Source: Streptomyces sp. ALI-76-A (lineage in GTDB: Bacteria; Actinomycetota; Actinomycetes; Streptomycetales; Streptomycetaceae). Taken from it: a DNA stretch of 64,000 bases. Where the stretch lies: contig NZ_JASVWB010000002.1 of NCBI RefSeq assembly GCF_030287445.1, forward strand, positions 7,316,001 through 7,380,000, given 5' to 3'. This document shows positions 7,348-14,671 of the stretch, one piece after another. The first letter of the stretch is position 1. Every line of letters starts with the position of its first letter. Both the position numbers and the translations under genes were made by a program. The notes beneath the pieces were generated by a model. The model saw only the letters and a program-made list of their open reading frames with translations. It did not search any database and was not told where the DNA came from.

Positions 7348-9399
7348 ATGTCCGAAGTCAACCGGCGCAGATTCCTCCAACTCGCGGGCGCCACCACGGC
7401 GTTCACCGCACTGTCGAACAGCATCCAGCGCGCCGCCGCGCTCCCGGCGAACCACCGCACGGGGACCATCCAGGACGTCGAGCACATCGTCGTCCTGATG
7501 CAGGAGAACCGTTCTTTCGACCACTACTTCGGCTCGCTGCGGGGCGTGCGCGGCTTCGGCGACCCGCGCCCGGTCACCCTGCCGAGCGGCAAGCCGGTCT
7601 GGTACCAGTCGGACGGCACCAAGGACCTGCTGCCCTTCCGCCCGGACGCCGACGACCTCGGCATGCAGTTCCTCGAAGGCCTGCCGCACTCCTGGCCCGA
7701 CGGCCAGGCCGCCTACCACGACGGCGCCTACGACCGGTGGGTGCCCGCGAAGGGCGCCACGACCATGGCGTACCTGACCCGCGAGGACATCCCGTTCCAC
7801 TACGCGCTCGCCGACACCTTCACCGTCTGCGACGCGTACCACTGCTCCTTCATCGGGTCCACCGACCCCAACCGCTACTACATGTGGAGCGGTTACACCG
7901 GCAACGACGGCCGGGGCGGCGGGCCGGTCCTCGGCAACGACGAACTGGGCTACGGCTGGACGACCTACCCCGAGCGCCTGGAGAAGGCCGGGATCTCCTG
8001 GAAGATCTACCAGGACATCGGCGACGGCCTGGACGCGGCCGGCTCCTGGGGCTGGATCCAGGACGCCTACCGCGGCAACTACGGCGACAACTCGCTGCTC
8101 TACTTCGACAAGTACCGCGACGCGAAGCCCGGCGACCCCTGGTACGACAAGGCCCGCACCGGCACCGACGTGAAGAACGGCGACGGCTACTTCGACCTGC
8201 TGAAGGCCGACGTCAAGGCCGGCCGGCTGCCGCAGATCTCCTACGTCACCGCCCCCGAGGCGTTCTCCGAGCACTCCAACTGGCCCTCGAACTACGGCGC
8301 CTGGTACATCGCCCAGGTGCTCGACGCGCTCACCTCGAACCCCGCGGTATGGGCGAAGACGGCCCTGTTCATCACCTACGACGAGAACGACGGCTTCTTC
8401 GACCACGTCGTGCCGCCGCTGCCGCCCCGCGACGCCGGCCAGGGCAAGTCCACGGTGGACGTGGGCCCGGACCTCTACCAGGGCGACCCCCAGCGGGTCG
8501 CGGGTCCCTACGGACTCGGCCCGCGGGTGCCGATGCTGGTCGTCTCGCCCTGGAGCAAGGGCGGTTACGTCTGCTCCGAGACCTTCGACCACACCTCCAT
8601 CCTGCGGTTCATGGAGCGTCGCTTCGGCGTGCGCGAGCCGAACATCTCGCCGTGGCGCCGGGCCGTCTGCGGCGACCTCACCTCCGCCTTCGACTTCTCC
8701 CGCAGGGACCCCCGGCCCGCCGCGCTGCCCGACACCGACGGCTACGAGCCGCAGGACCGCGACCGTCACCCCGACTACCGGCCCACGCCGCCCGCCGACC
8801 CGCGCCTGCCCCGGCAGGAACGCGGTCTGCGTCCGGCGCGCCCGCTCAAGTACGCGCCGTACGTGGACGGTTCCGCGGACACCGCGGCCGGGAGGTTCAC
8901 CCTGACCTTCGCGTCCGGCGCCAAGGCCGGCGGCGCCTTCCACGTCACCTCCGGCAACCGCGCCGACGGCCCGTGGACGTACACCACCGAGGCCGGCCGG
9001 ACGATCGCGGACACCTGGAACTCGGCCCACTCGAAGGGGGCGTACGACCTGACCGTGCACGGTCCCAACGGCTTCCTGCGCGCCTTCAAGGGGGCGAACA
9101 CGAAGGCCGGACCCGAGGTCACGGCACGGCACACCGGCGACGACGTCCAGCTGACCTTCACCAACCGGACGTCCGGCACGGCCCGGTTGAAGGTCGCCGA
9201 CGGCTACGGCGGCCGGACCAGGACCTTCACCGTGCGGGCCGGTACCACCGTGCGGCACACCGTCGACCTCACGGCGAGCCGGCGCTGGTACGACCTGACC
9301 GTCACCTCGGAGGCCGACCCGGCCTTCCTGCGCAGGTTCGCGGGACATGTCGAGAACGGGCGCGCGGGGGTGAGCGACCCGGCGGTCAGGACCGTGTAG
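7348..9399 (+). CDS. Tat-exported phosphocholine-specific phospholipase C
   Basis: A 683-residue secreted enzyme of the acid-phosphatase-like phospholipase C family. The N-terminus has a twin-arginine signal (NRRRFLQLAG) and ends near residue 32. The catalytic domain has the family signature MQENRSFDHYFGSLRG near residue 50, and a metal-site region DENDGFFDHVVPP near residue 350. Two repeated C-terminal domains follow (about 500-590 and 595-680). Length and architecture match Streptomyces homologues. It stands alone, divergent from vanA, and would release phosphate-containing head groups from phosphatidylcholine. Confidence 0.9.
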   Translation: MSEVNRRRFLQLAGATTAFTALSNSIQRAAALPANHRTGTIQDVEHIVVLMQENRSFDHYFGSLRGVRGFGDPRPVTLPSGKPVWYQSDGTKDLLPFRPDADDLGMQFLEGLPHSWPDGQAAYHDGAYDRWVPAKGATTMAYLTREDIPFHYALADTFTVCDAYHCSFIGSTDPNRYYMWSGYTGNDGRGGGPVLGNDELGYGWTTYPERLEKAGISWKIYQDIGDGLDAAGSWGWIQDAYRGNYGDNSLLYFDKYRDAKPGDPWYDKARTGTDVKNGDGYFDLLKADVKAGRLPQISYVTAPEAFSEHSNWPSNYGAWYIAQVLDALTSNPAVWAKTALFITYDENDGFFDHVVPPLPPRDAGQGKSTVDVGPDLYQGDPQRVAGPYGLGPRVPMLVVSPWSKGGYVCSETFDHTSILRFMERRFGVREPNISPWRRAVCGDLTSAFDFSRRDPRPAALPDTDGYEPQDRDRHPDYRPTPPADPRLPRQERGLRPARPLKYAPYVDGSADTAAGRFTLTFASGAKAGGAFHVTSGNRADGPWTYTTEAGRTIADTWNSAHSKGAYDLTVHGPNGFLRAFKGANTKAGPEVTARHTGDDVQLTFTNRTSGTARLKVADGYGGRTRTFTVRAGTTVRHTVDLTASRRWYDLTVTSEADPAFLRRFAGHVENGRAGVSDPAVRTV

Positions 9400-9463
9400 A
9401 GCCTGATCGGGGGCGGCTCACCGGGCCGGCCGGAAACCGACGGGGCCGGGGTAGTGTGCCCCG

Positions 9464-10285
9464 GTGACCACGCAATCGAACACACCTGCAGGCTGGTACC
9501 CGGACCCGCACGGAGCCGCGCAGACGCTCCGCTACTGGGACGGCGCGCAGTGGACCGACCACACCAACGCGGACCAGCAGGCCAAGGCCGCGCCGCAGAT
9601 GCCCCAGCAGCCGGCCGGCCCGGACCCGCGCGTCCAGCGTCAGGTGCAGCAGCAGGCCGGAGTCGCGCCGAGCGGCTCCGGCGGCGGCAGCCTGTTCACC
9701 GAGCCGGTGCTGGTGGTGAACCAGAAGGCCAAGCTGATCGAGCTGACCAACGAGTACACGGTCATGGACCAGAACGGCAACCAGCTCGGCTCGGTCGTCC
9801 AGGTCGGGCAGAGCGCGCTGAAGAAGGTCCTGCGCTTCGTCGCCAGCGTCGACCAGTTCATGACGCACAGGCTGGAGATCCGTGACGCCCACGGACAGCC
9901 GGTGCTGCTGCTGACCCGGCCCCGGAAGTTCGTCAGGTCCCGGGTGATCGTGACGCGTCCGGACGGTCAGCCGGTCGGCGAGATCGTCCAGCAGAACATG
10001 ATCGGCAAGATCAGCTTCGCCATGAACGTGAACGGACAGCAGGTCGGCGCGATCAAGGCGGAGAACTGGCGCGCCTGGAACTTCGCGATCGTCGACCACG
10101 CCGAGAACGAGGTCGCCCGGATCACCAAGACCTGGGAAGGCCTCGCCAAGACGATGTTCACCACCGCGGACAACTACGTCCTGCAGATCCACTACCAGCT
10201 GCCCGAGCCGCTGCTGAGCCTCGTCGTGGCGACGGCGCTCACCGTCGACACCGCGCTCAAGCAGGACTCGCGCGGACTGGGCTGA
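9464..10285 (+). CDS. DUF2510 plus scramblase/LURP-one-type protein
   Basis: A 273-residue protein. Residues 8-33 form a DUF2510 motif (PAGWYPDPHG, YWDGAQWTDHT), then a Gln/Pro-rich linker, then a phospholipid-scramblase or LURP-one-like beta barrel (about 75-270: LFTEPVLVVNQKAKLIEL, YTVMDQNGNQLG). No membrane segment precedes the barrel. The function of the family is poorly known; roles at the membrane are proposed. GTG at 9464 starts the frame; no strong ribosome-binding site is visible. Confidence 0.8.
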   Translation: MTTQSNTPAGWYPDPHGAAQTLRYWDGAQWTDHTNADQQAKAAPQMPQQPAGPDPRVQRQVQQQAGVAPSGSGGGSLFTEPVLVVNQKAKLIELTNEYTVMDQNGNQLGSVVQVGQSALKKVLRFVASVDQFMTHRLEIRDAHGQPVLLLTRPRKFVRSRVIVTRPDGQPVGEIVQQNMIGKISFAMNVNGQQVGAIKAENWRAWNFAIVDHAENEVARITKTWEGLAKTMFTTADNYVLQIHYQLPEPLLSLVVATALTVDTALKQDSRGLG

Positions 10286-10324
10286 GCCGGCTCACAGCGA
10301 GCCCGCCCCCCAGCGAGCCCGCCC

Positions 10325-10347
10325 ACAGCGGGTGCTGAGCCCGCTGT
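10325..10347. terminator. Bidirectional terminator hairpin
   Basis: ACAGCGGG and CCCGCTGT are perfect eight-base arms around a seven-base loop. The hairpin lies between the convergent scramblase-like and EamA genes, the expected place for a shared terminator. Confidence 0.6.
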
Positions 10348-10352
10348 TCACA

Positions 10353-10394
10353 GCTCGCCACCCACGGCTCGCCGCTCGCCACCCACGGCTCGCC
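10353..10394. repeat. Two perfect 21-bp tandem repeats
   Basis: A 21-base unit beginning GCTCGCCACCC occurs twice without a mismatch at 10353-10373 and 10374-10394, followed by a partial third copy. It fills the space between the terminator and the end of the EamA gene. Confidence 0.85.
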
Positions 10395-10403
10395 GCTCGC
10401 GGC

Positions 10404-11354
10404 TCACAACGAGGTGAGGTGTCCCGGCTCCGACGGCCGGGGCATCAGCACCGGTTCGGCCGTCGCGGATCCGGGCGCCAGCGCCAGCACCGCCACCACC
10501 GGATGTTCGTCCGGCGGTGTGACGTGCGGGGTGGCGTGCGGTGCCGCCCGGGTCAGCAGCAGGACGCCCCAGGCCGCGAGGCCCGCTCCGGCCAGCGCGA
10601 GGAGCACGCCCGCCGGGCCGCCCCGCGGCCGCTCGCCGAGCAGGGCCAGCCCGATCGCCACCGCGGCCACCGGATTGGCCAGGGTGACCACCGCGAGCGG
10701 GGCGCCGAGTCCGCCCCGGTAGGCCGTCTGGGACAGCAGCAGCCCGCCCGTCGCGAAGGCGGCGACGAGCAGTGCCACCCCGATCACCTCGATGCTCAGC
10801 AGCGGGCCGGAACGGTCCGTCACCGCCACCGTGACGGTCTGGGTGAGTGCCGAGGCGACCCCGGAGGCGAAGCCGGACGCCGTCGCGTGCCGCAGGCCGG
10901 GTCGGGCGCCCCGCCGCGCCAGCGCACCGATGAGGGTCGCCGTCACGCCCGCGACCGCCAGCGCCTCGGGCACGCTCAGCACGTCGTCGGGCGCGGGCCC
11001 GGACGCGGTGACCAGGATCGCCGACAGTCCGGCCAGGGTGAACGCGGTGCCCCGCCACTCCACCGCGCCGACCCGCCGCCCCGCGACCCGCGCGCCCAGC
11101 GGCACGGCCGCGACCAGGGTGAGCGCGCCGAGCGGCTGGACCACGGTCAGCGGACCGTACGTGAGGGCGACGACGTGCAGCAGCGCGGCCGCCGCGTTGA
11201 GCCCGACCGACCACCACCAGGCCCCCGAACCCAGCAGCCGCGGCAGGCCCGAGCCGGGATCGCGGGAGGCCAGGCGCTCCTGGGCGACGGCGGCGGCCGC
11301 GTAGGCGACGGCGGAGAACAGGGACAGGACGACGGCGAGCAGGGTGGCGTTCAT
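10404..11354 (-). CDS. EamA/DMT-type membrane transporter
   Basis: A 316-residue protein with about ten hydrophobic helices in two similar halves, as in drug/metabolite transporters (LTYGPLTVVQPLGALTLV and LAVVTLANPVAAVAIGLALLGE are the matching half-repeats). The soluble tail from about 275 is variable. The ATG at 11354 overlaps the stop of the PAP2 gene, so they form a coupled operon. Substrate is unknown. Confidence 0.82.
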   Translation of the reverse strand: MNATLLAVVLSLFSAVAYAAAAVAQERLASRDPGSGLPRLLGSGAWWWSVGLNAAAALLHVVALTYGPLTVVQPLGALTLVAAVPLGARVAGRRVGAVEWRGTAFTLAGLSAILVTASGPAPDDVLSVPEALAVAGVTATLIGALARRGARPGLRHATASGFASGVASALTQTVTVAVTDRSGPLLSIEVIGVALLVAAFATGGLLLSQTAYRGGLGAPLAVVTLANPVAAVAIGLALLGERPRGGPAGVLLALAGAGLAAWGVLLLTRAAPHATPHVTPPDEHPVVAVLALAPGSATAEPVLMPRPSEPGHLTSL

Positions 11355-12157
11355 CGGCCGGCCCCGACCAGGACGTTCTCGTCGGCCGCTACGAGCCGGT
11401 CGGGCACCCGGCGGGCTCGGGACACCGTGCGGCGCGGCAGGTGGATCGCCGCGAGCGCCACACCGAGCAGGGCGGCCGCCGCGAGCGCGTCCAGCCAGTA
11501 GTGGTTCGCCGTGCCGACGATCACCAGCAGGGTCAGCAGCGGGTGCAGCAGCCACAGCGGGCGCCAGCGGGACCTGGTCGCCACGATCAGGCCGATCGCC
11601 ACCATCAGCGCCCAGCCGAAGTGCAGCGAGGGCATCGCCGCGAACTGGTTGGACAGGTGGTCGGTCTGCGGCGGGCCGTACACCGACGGGCCGTACACCC
11701 GCGCGGTGTCGACCAGGCCGGCCGCGGCCGGCATGCGCGGCGGGGCGAGCGGGAACACCAGGTGCAGCACCAGGGCGGCGGCGGTCAGCGCGGCGAGGGC
11801 GCGGCGGGCCCGGACGTAGTGCGCGGGGCGGCGCAGGTAGAGCCAGACCAGGAAGGCCGCGGTGGCCGGGAAGTGGACCGTGGCGTAGTAGGTGTTCGCC
11901 AGGTGCGCGAGCGTGTCGCCGTGCAGCAGCAGGGACTGCACCGAGCCCTCGCCGGGCAGGTGGACGGCCCGCTCCAGGTCCCACACGCGGTCCGCGTTGC
12001 GGAAGGCATCGGCGGTGTGGCCCGTCGCCAGCTGCCGGCCGAACTTGTAGACGAGGAACAGCCCCGCGACGAGCAGCAGCTCACGGACGAGCGGCGGGCG
12101 CGCTGTCGCGGCCGGTTCCGCTCGGGATGTTCGGGAAGGCTCGGTGCGGGCATTCAT
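11351..12157 (-). CDS. PAP2-family membrane phosphatase (AUR1/inositolphosphotransferase-like)
   Basis: A 268-residue membrane protein with a type 2 phosphatidic acid phosphatase fold. The middle active-site motif is AAMPSLHFGWALM and the last GTANHYWLDALAAA, with six or so membrane helices. This C-terminal-type active-site arrangement fits the AUR1-like branch. The ATG at 12157 follows a G-rich site. It leads an operon with the EamA gene and faces the TetR gene across a 220-base region with strong palindromes. Confidence 0.83.
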   Translation of the reverse strand: MNARTEPSRTSRAEPAATARPPLVRELLLVAGLFLVYKFGRQLATGHTADAFRNADRVWDLERAVHLPGEGSVQSLLLHGDTLAHLANTYYATVHFPATAAFLVWLYLRRPAHYVRARRALAALTAAALVLHLVFPLAPPRMPAAAGLVDTARVYGPSVYGPPQTDHLSNQFAAMPSLHFGWALMVAIGLIVATRSRWRPLWLLHPLLTLLVIVGTANHYWLDALAAAALLGVALAAIHLPRRTVSRARRVPDRLVAADENVLVGAGR

Positions 12158-12235
12158 CCCCCGGCCCTTTCGCTGACGGTGGTGCGTGTGCCGATTCCGG
12201 ACGGGCTGGTGACTCGTACGGCACCGGAAAGTAAG

Positions 12236-12253
12236 CGGTACGGGTGCGTACCG
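12236..12253. promoter_or_regulatory. Probable TetR operator, distal half-site pair
   Basis: CGGTAC-GGGTGC-GTACCG has perfect six-base arms and shares the GTACCG element with the larger palindrome at 12262-12291. Confidence 0.5.
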
Positions 12254-12261
12254 ATACGATA

Positions 12262-12291
12262 GTGTACCGATACGCTTGCGTACCGGTACAC
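12262..12291. promoter_or_regulatory. Probable TetR operator, 30-bp palindrome
   Basis: The outer arms GTGTACCG and CGGTACAC match perfectly and the symmetry continues inward through TACGC/GCGTA with only two mismatched pairs. It lies 87 bases before the TetR start and 105 bases from the PAP2 start. The size and divergent position suit a TetR-family dimer repressing itself and the PAP2-EamA operon. Confidence 0.65.
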
Positions 12292-12377
12292 TGGCGTCTC
12301 GATTGACATGCGACACACTGGGACCACAGGGGAACGCGGGTCCCCAGGCCGCCGGACCCGAGTGAGGAGAAGAACAG

Positions 12378-12992
12378 ATGACGTCGCAGGCCGCGGACGG
12401 ACCGGAGACGGTCGCCGCCTCGCGCCGCTCCAAGATCACGCCCGAGCGTGAGCGGGAGTTCTTCGACGCCGTCCTCGAACAGATCCGTGAGTGCGGCTAT
12501 GACTCCGTGACCATGGAGCGGGTCGCCGCCAGCACCCGGTGCAGCAAGTCCACGCTCTACCGGCAGTGGCGCACCAAGCCCCAGTTCGTGGCGGCGGCCC
12601 TGCGCGCCAGCCGGCGGGTGCGGTTCGTCGGCATCGACACCGGTTCGCTCGCCGGGGACCTGCGCGAGGCCGCGCGGGCGGCGGGCGCCTGGTCGACGAG
12701 CGACACCAAGCTGGTCCACGCGCTCGGCCACGCCGTCACGCAGGACGGCGAGCTCGCCTGCGCGCTGCGTGAGGCGCTCGTGGATCCGGAGATCGCCGCG
12801 CTGGAGGAGATCCTGCGGCGGGGTGTGGAGCGCGGCGAGGTCGCGGCGGACCATCCGGCACTGGAGTACATCCCGGCGCAGATGTTCGGCGTCCTGCGCG
12901 CCCGCCCCGTGCTGGAGGGCAAGTACGCCGACCCCGACTACCTGGTCCGCTTCGTGGAGGCCGCCGTACTGCCGGCGCTGGGCCTGACCTGA
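12378..12992 (+). CDS. TetR/AcrR-family transcriptional regulator
   Basis: A 204-residue repressor. The N-terminal helix-turn-helix spans about residues 25-70 (GYDSVTMERVAASTRCSKSTLYRQW). The C-terminal part is a helical ligand and dimer domain resembling the TetR_C_16-like group. GAGGAGAAG precedes the ATG. The divergent PAP2-EamA operon and the palindromes between them are its likely targets. The ligand is unknown. Confidence 0.88.
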   Translation: MTSQAADGPETVAASRRSKITPEREREFFDAVLEQIRECGYDSVTMERVAASTRCSKSTLYRQWRTKPQFVAAALRASRRVRFVGIDTGSLAGDLREAARAAGAWSTSDTKLVHALGHAVTQDGELACALREALVDPEIAALEEILRRGVERGEVAADHPALEYIPAQMFGVLRARPVLEGKYADPDYLVRFVEAAVLPALGLT

Positions 12993-13072
12993 GACCCGGG
13001 CCGCCGTCCAGGGATGACCGGACGGTGACCTGCTCGCGCCGCACCGTGGGGACGGGGGCGGCGCGCACCCCC

Positions 13073-13117
13073 GGCCGGGTGGGGCGCCTCTCGAGCGGAG
13101 AGGCGCCCCACCCGGCC
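13073..13117. terminator. Strong bidirectional terminator hairpin
   Basis: The arms at 13073-13092 and 13098-13117 are 20 bases each and perfectly complementary around a five-base loop (GAGCG). The hairpin lies between the convergent TetR and DUF2510 genes. Confidence 0.85.
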
Positions 13118-13130
13118 GACGCGTGTCCCG

Positions 13131-14177
13131 TCAGACGTCCTGGCCGTTGCCGCCGCCCGTCGACACCTTGATGCCCTTGGTGATGTCGTCGATGACGGAC
13201 TGCGGCTCCCCGACGTCCACGCCGAAGCGGACGACGACCATCTGCCGCGGGTTCGCGGGGGAGGGGAAGGCCAGCGACTGGACGTACCCGTCGGCGCCCT
13301 TGCTGGTGACCGCCTTCCAGCGGACCAGGTAGCCCTTCTGCCCGGCCACGGTCACCGCCTTGGAGGCCAGCACGTCGTGCGAGGTGATCTCGCCGTAGCC
13401 CTTGCCGTACGACTCCTCGGCGTTGGCCGGGATGTCCGCCTTCGCCACCTGCTCGGCCGTGGACCCCTTGGTGCCGAGCGCCAGGGCGGGCGCCGAGTAC
13501 GCGCCGCCCTTCGTGCACGTCTGCGAGGTGTCGGCGGGGCAGTCGTAGGAGTCGTCCGACGTGATCTGCGCGCCCACCGAGATCTCCCGGCCGTACCAGC
13601 CGTCCGGGATCGGCAGGCTGATCCCGTCGACCGCGTCGGTCACCGAACCGCTCTCGATCTTCGGCGCCTCCGACTGGCCGGGCGCGGGGGAGCGGTCCGG
13701 TCCGGGGGACGCGCCGCCCGAACCGCCCGAACCGCCCGAACCGCCGGACTCACCGGAGCCTCCTGAGTCGCCGAAGGGGCCGCCCTGGCCGCCGGTCCCG
13801 CCCTGTCCCGGCCGCGAGTCGGCGGTGTCGCCGTTTCGGCCGCTGTCGGAGAGCGCGTACACGCCCACACCTATGCAGGCGAGGACCACGACGGCCGCGC
13901 CCACGGCTATGCCGGCCCGCAGTCCGCGCCGCGAGCCGCCCGGCGGCCTGCCGGGATACCCCGGGTGGCCCGGATACCCCGGATACCCCTGGTGGCCGGG
14001 GTACGCCGGGTGCGCCCCGGCGGCCGGCACCGGCGTCGGGGGACCCCACGCGGCGGCCGATCCCGCGGGGCGGGTCTGGTCCGTCCATGCCTTACCGTCC
14101 CACCAGCGTTCGGTGGCGGGAGCGTCACTTGTCTGCCCGGGGTCGGGATACCAGCCGGGGGGAGTCTCCTGCGTCAT
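13131..14177 (-). CDS. DUF2510 membrane protein with extracytoplasmic domain
   Basis: A 348-residue protein. Residues 6-32 are a DUF2510 motif (PPGWYPDPGQ, WWDGKAWTD). A Gly/Pro/Tyr-rich stretch with PGYPGHPGYPG repeats leads to one membrane helix (about 97-117, IAVGAAVVVLACIGVGVYAL). A low-complexity GSGG linker then leads to an outer domain of about 170 residues with four Cys, two of them in YDCPADTSQTC. The topology suggests a cytoplasmic N-terminus. Function unknown. Confidence 0.8.
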   Translation of the reverse strand: MTQETPPGWYPDPGQTSDAPATERWWDGKAWTDQTRPAGSAAAWGPPTPVPAAGAHPAYPGHQGYPGYPGHPGYPGRPPGGSRRGLRAGIAVGAAVVVLACIGVGVYALSDSGRNGDTADSRPGQGGTGGQGGPFGDSGGSGESGGSGGSGGSGGASPGPDRSPAPGQSEAPKIESGSVTDAVDGISLPIPDGWYGREISVGAQITSDDSYDCPADTSQTCTKGGAYSAPALALGTKGSTAEQVAKADIPANAEESYGKGYGEITSHDVLASKAVTVAGQKGYLVRWKAVTSKGADGYVQSLAFPSPANPRQMVVVRFGVDVGEPQSVIDDITKGIKVSTGGGNGQDV

Positions 14178-14671
14178 GCCCCCACCGTATGAGCACTCGG
14201 TGAAAGAGGGATGAGAGGGCTCCCGGTCGGCCCGGACCATTTCCGGCCGGTTCGACCTGCCTGGTCCGGCGGGGGCGGGGGGTGTCGCCCGGCCGGCGGG
14301 GTGGCTGGGGTTCACGCCCTCGCCCCTGCCGCGGCTCGCCGTCGCCCGCGAGCCCTGGACACCGGTGTCACCGACCGGACCGGCACTCGGCGGGCCGGAC
14401 CTCCCGCCCGGCACCCGCCCCGCACGTCTTCCCCGTCCTCACCGCGCACAGGTACTTCCCCCTGCCGATGGGACTCTCCGACCCGTCGCGTGACCGTTCC
14501 TGACAGTCAGTCAGGGTTCGTGACGGCAGGTCACGGGCACAACGCGTCGACCTCCGTACCCGACTTCACCCGTCATGGCAACAGGTGCCCGGACCGGCCT
14601 CCGCTTCGGCAGTCGGAGGGCTACTCTCGAGTTCTGTACGTCGTTCGGGTGACTGTGGGGGAGGGAGCGGG
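14178..14671. other. Gene-free interval with a short inverted repeat
   Basis: No convincing gene is seen in these 494 bases. The only clear structure is CCTGAC-AGTCA-GTCAGG at 14499-14515, an inverted repeat 157 bases before the LAL-type gene that could be an operator. Confidence 0.6.

Noticed and set aside
7342..9467. Very long open frames in other frames and on the opposite strand over the phospholipase gene
   Set aside because: They are Arg/Pro/Gly/Ala-rich by-products of GC-rich codons; the phospholipase frame has a signal peptide and family motifs.
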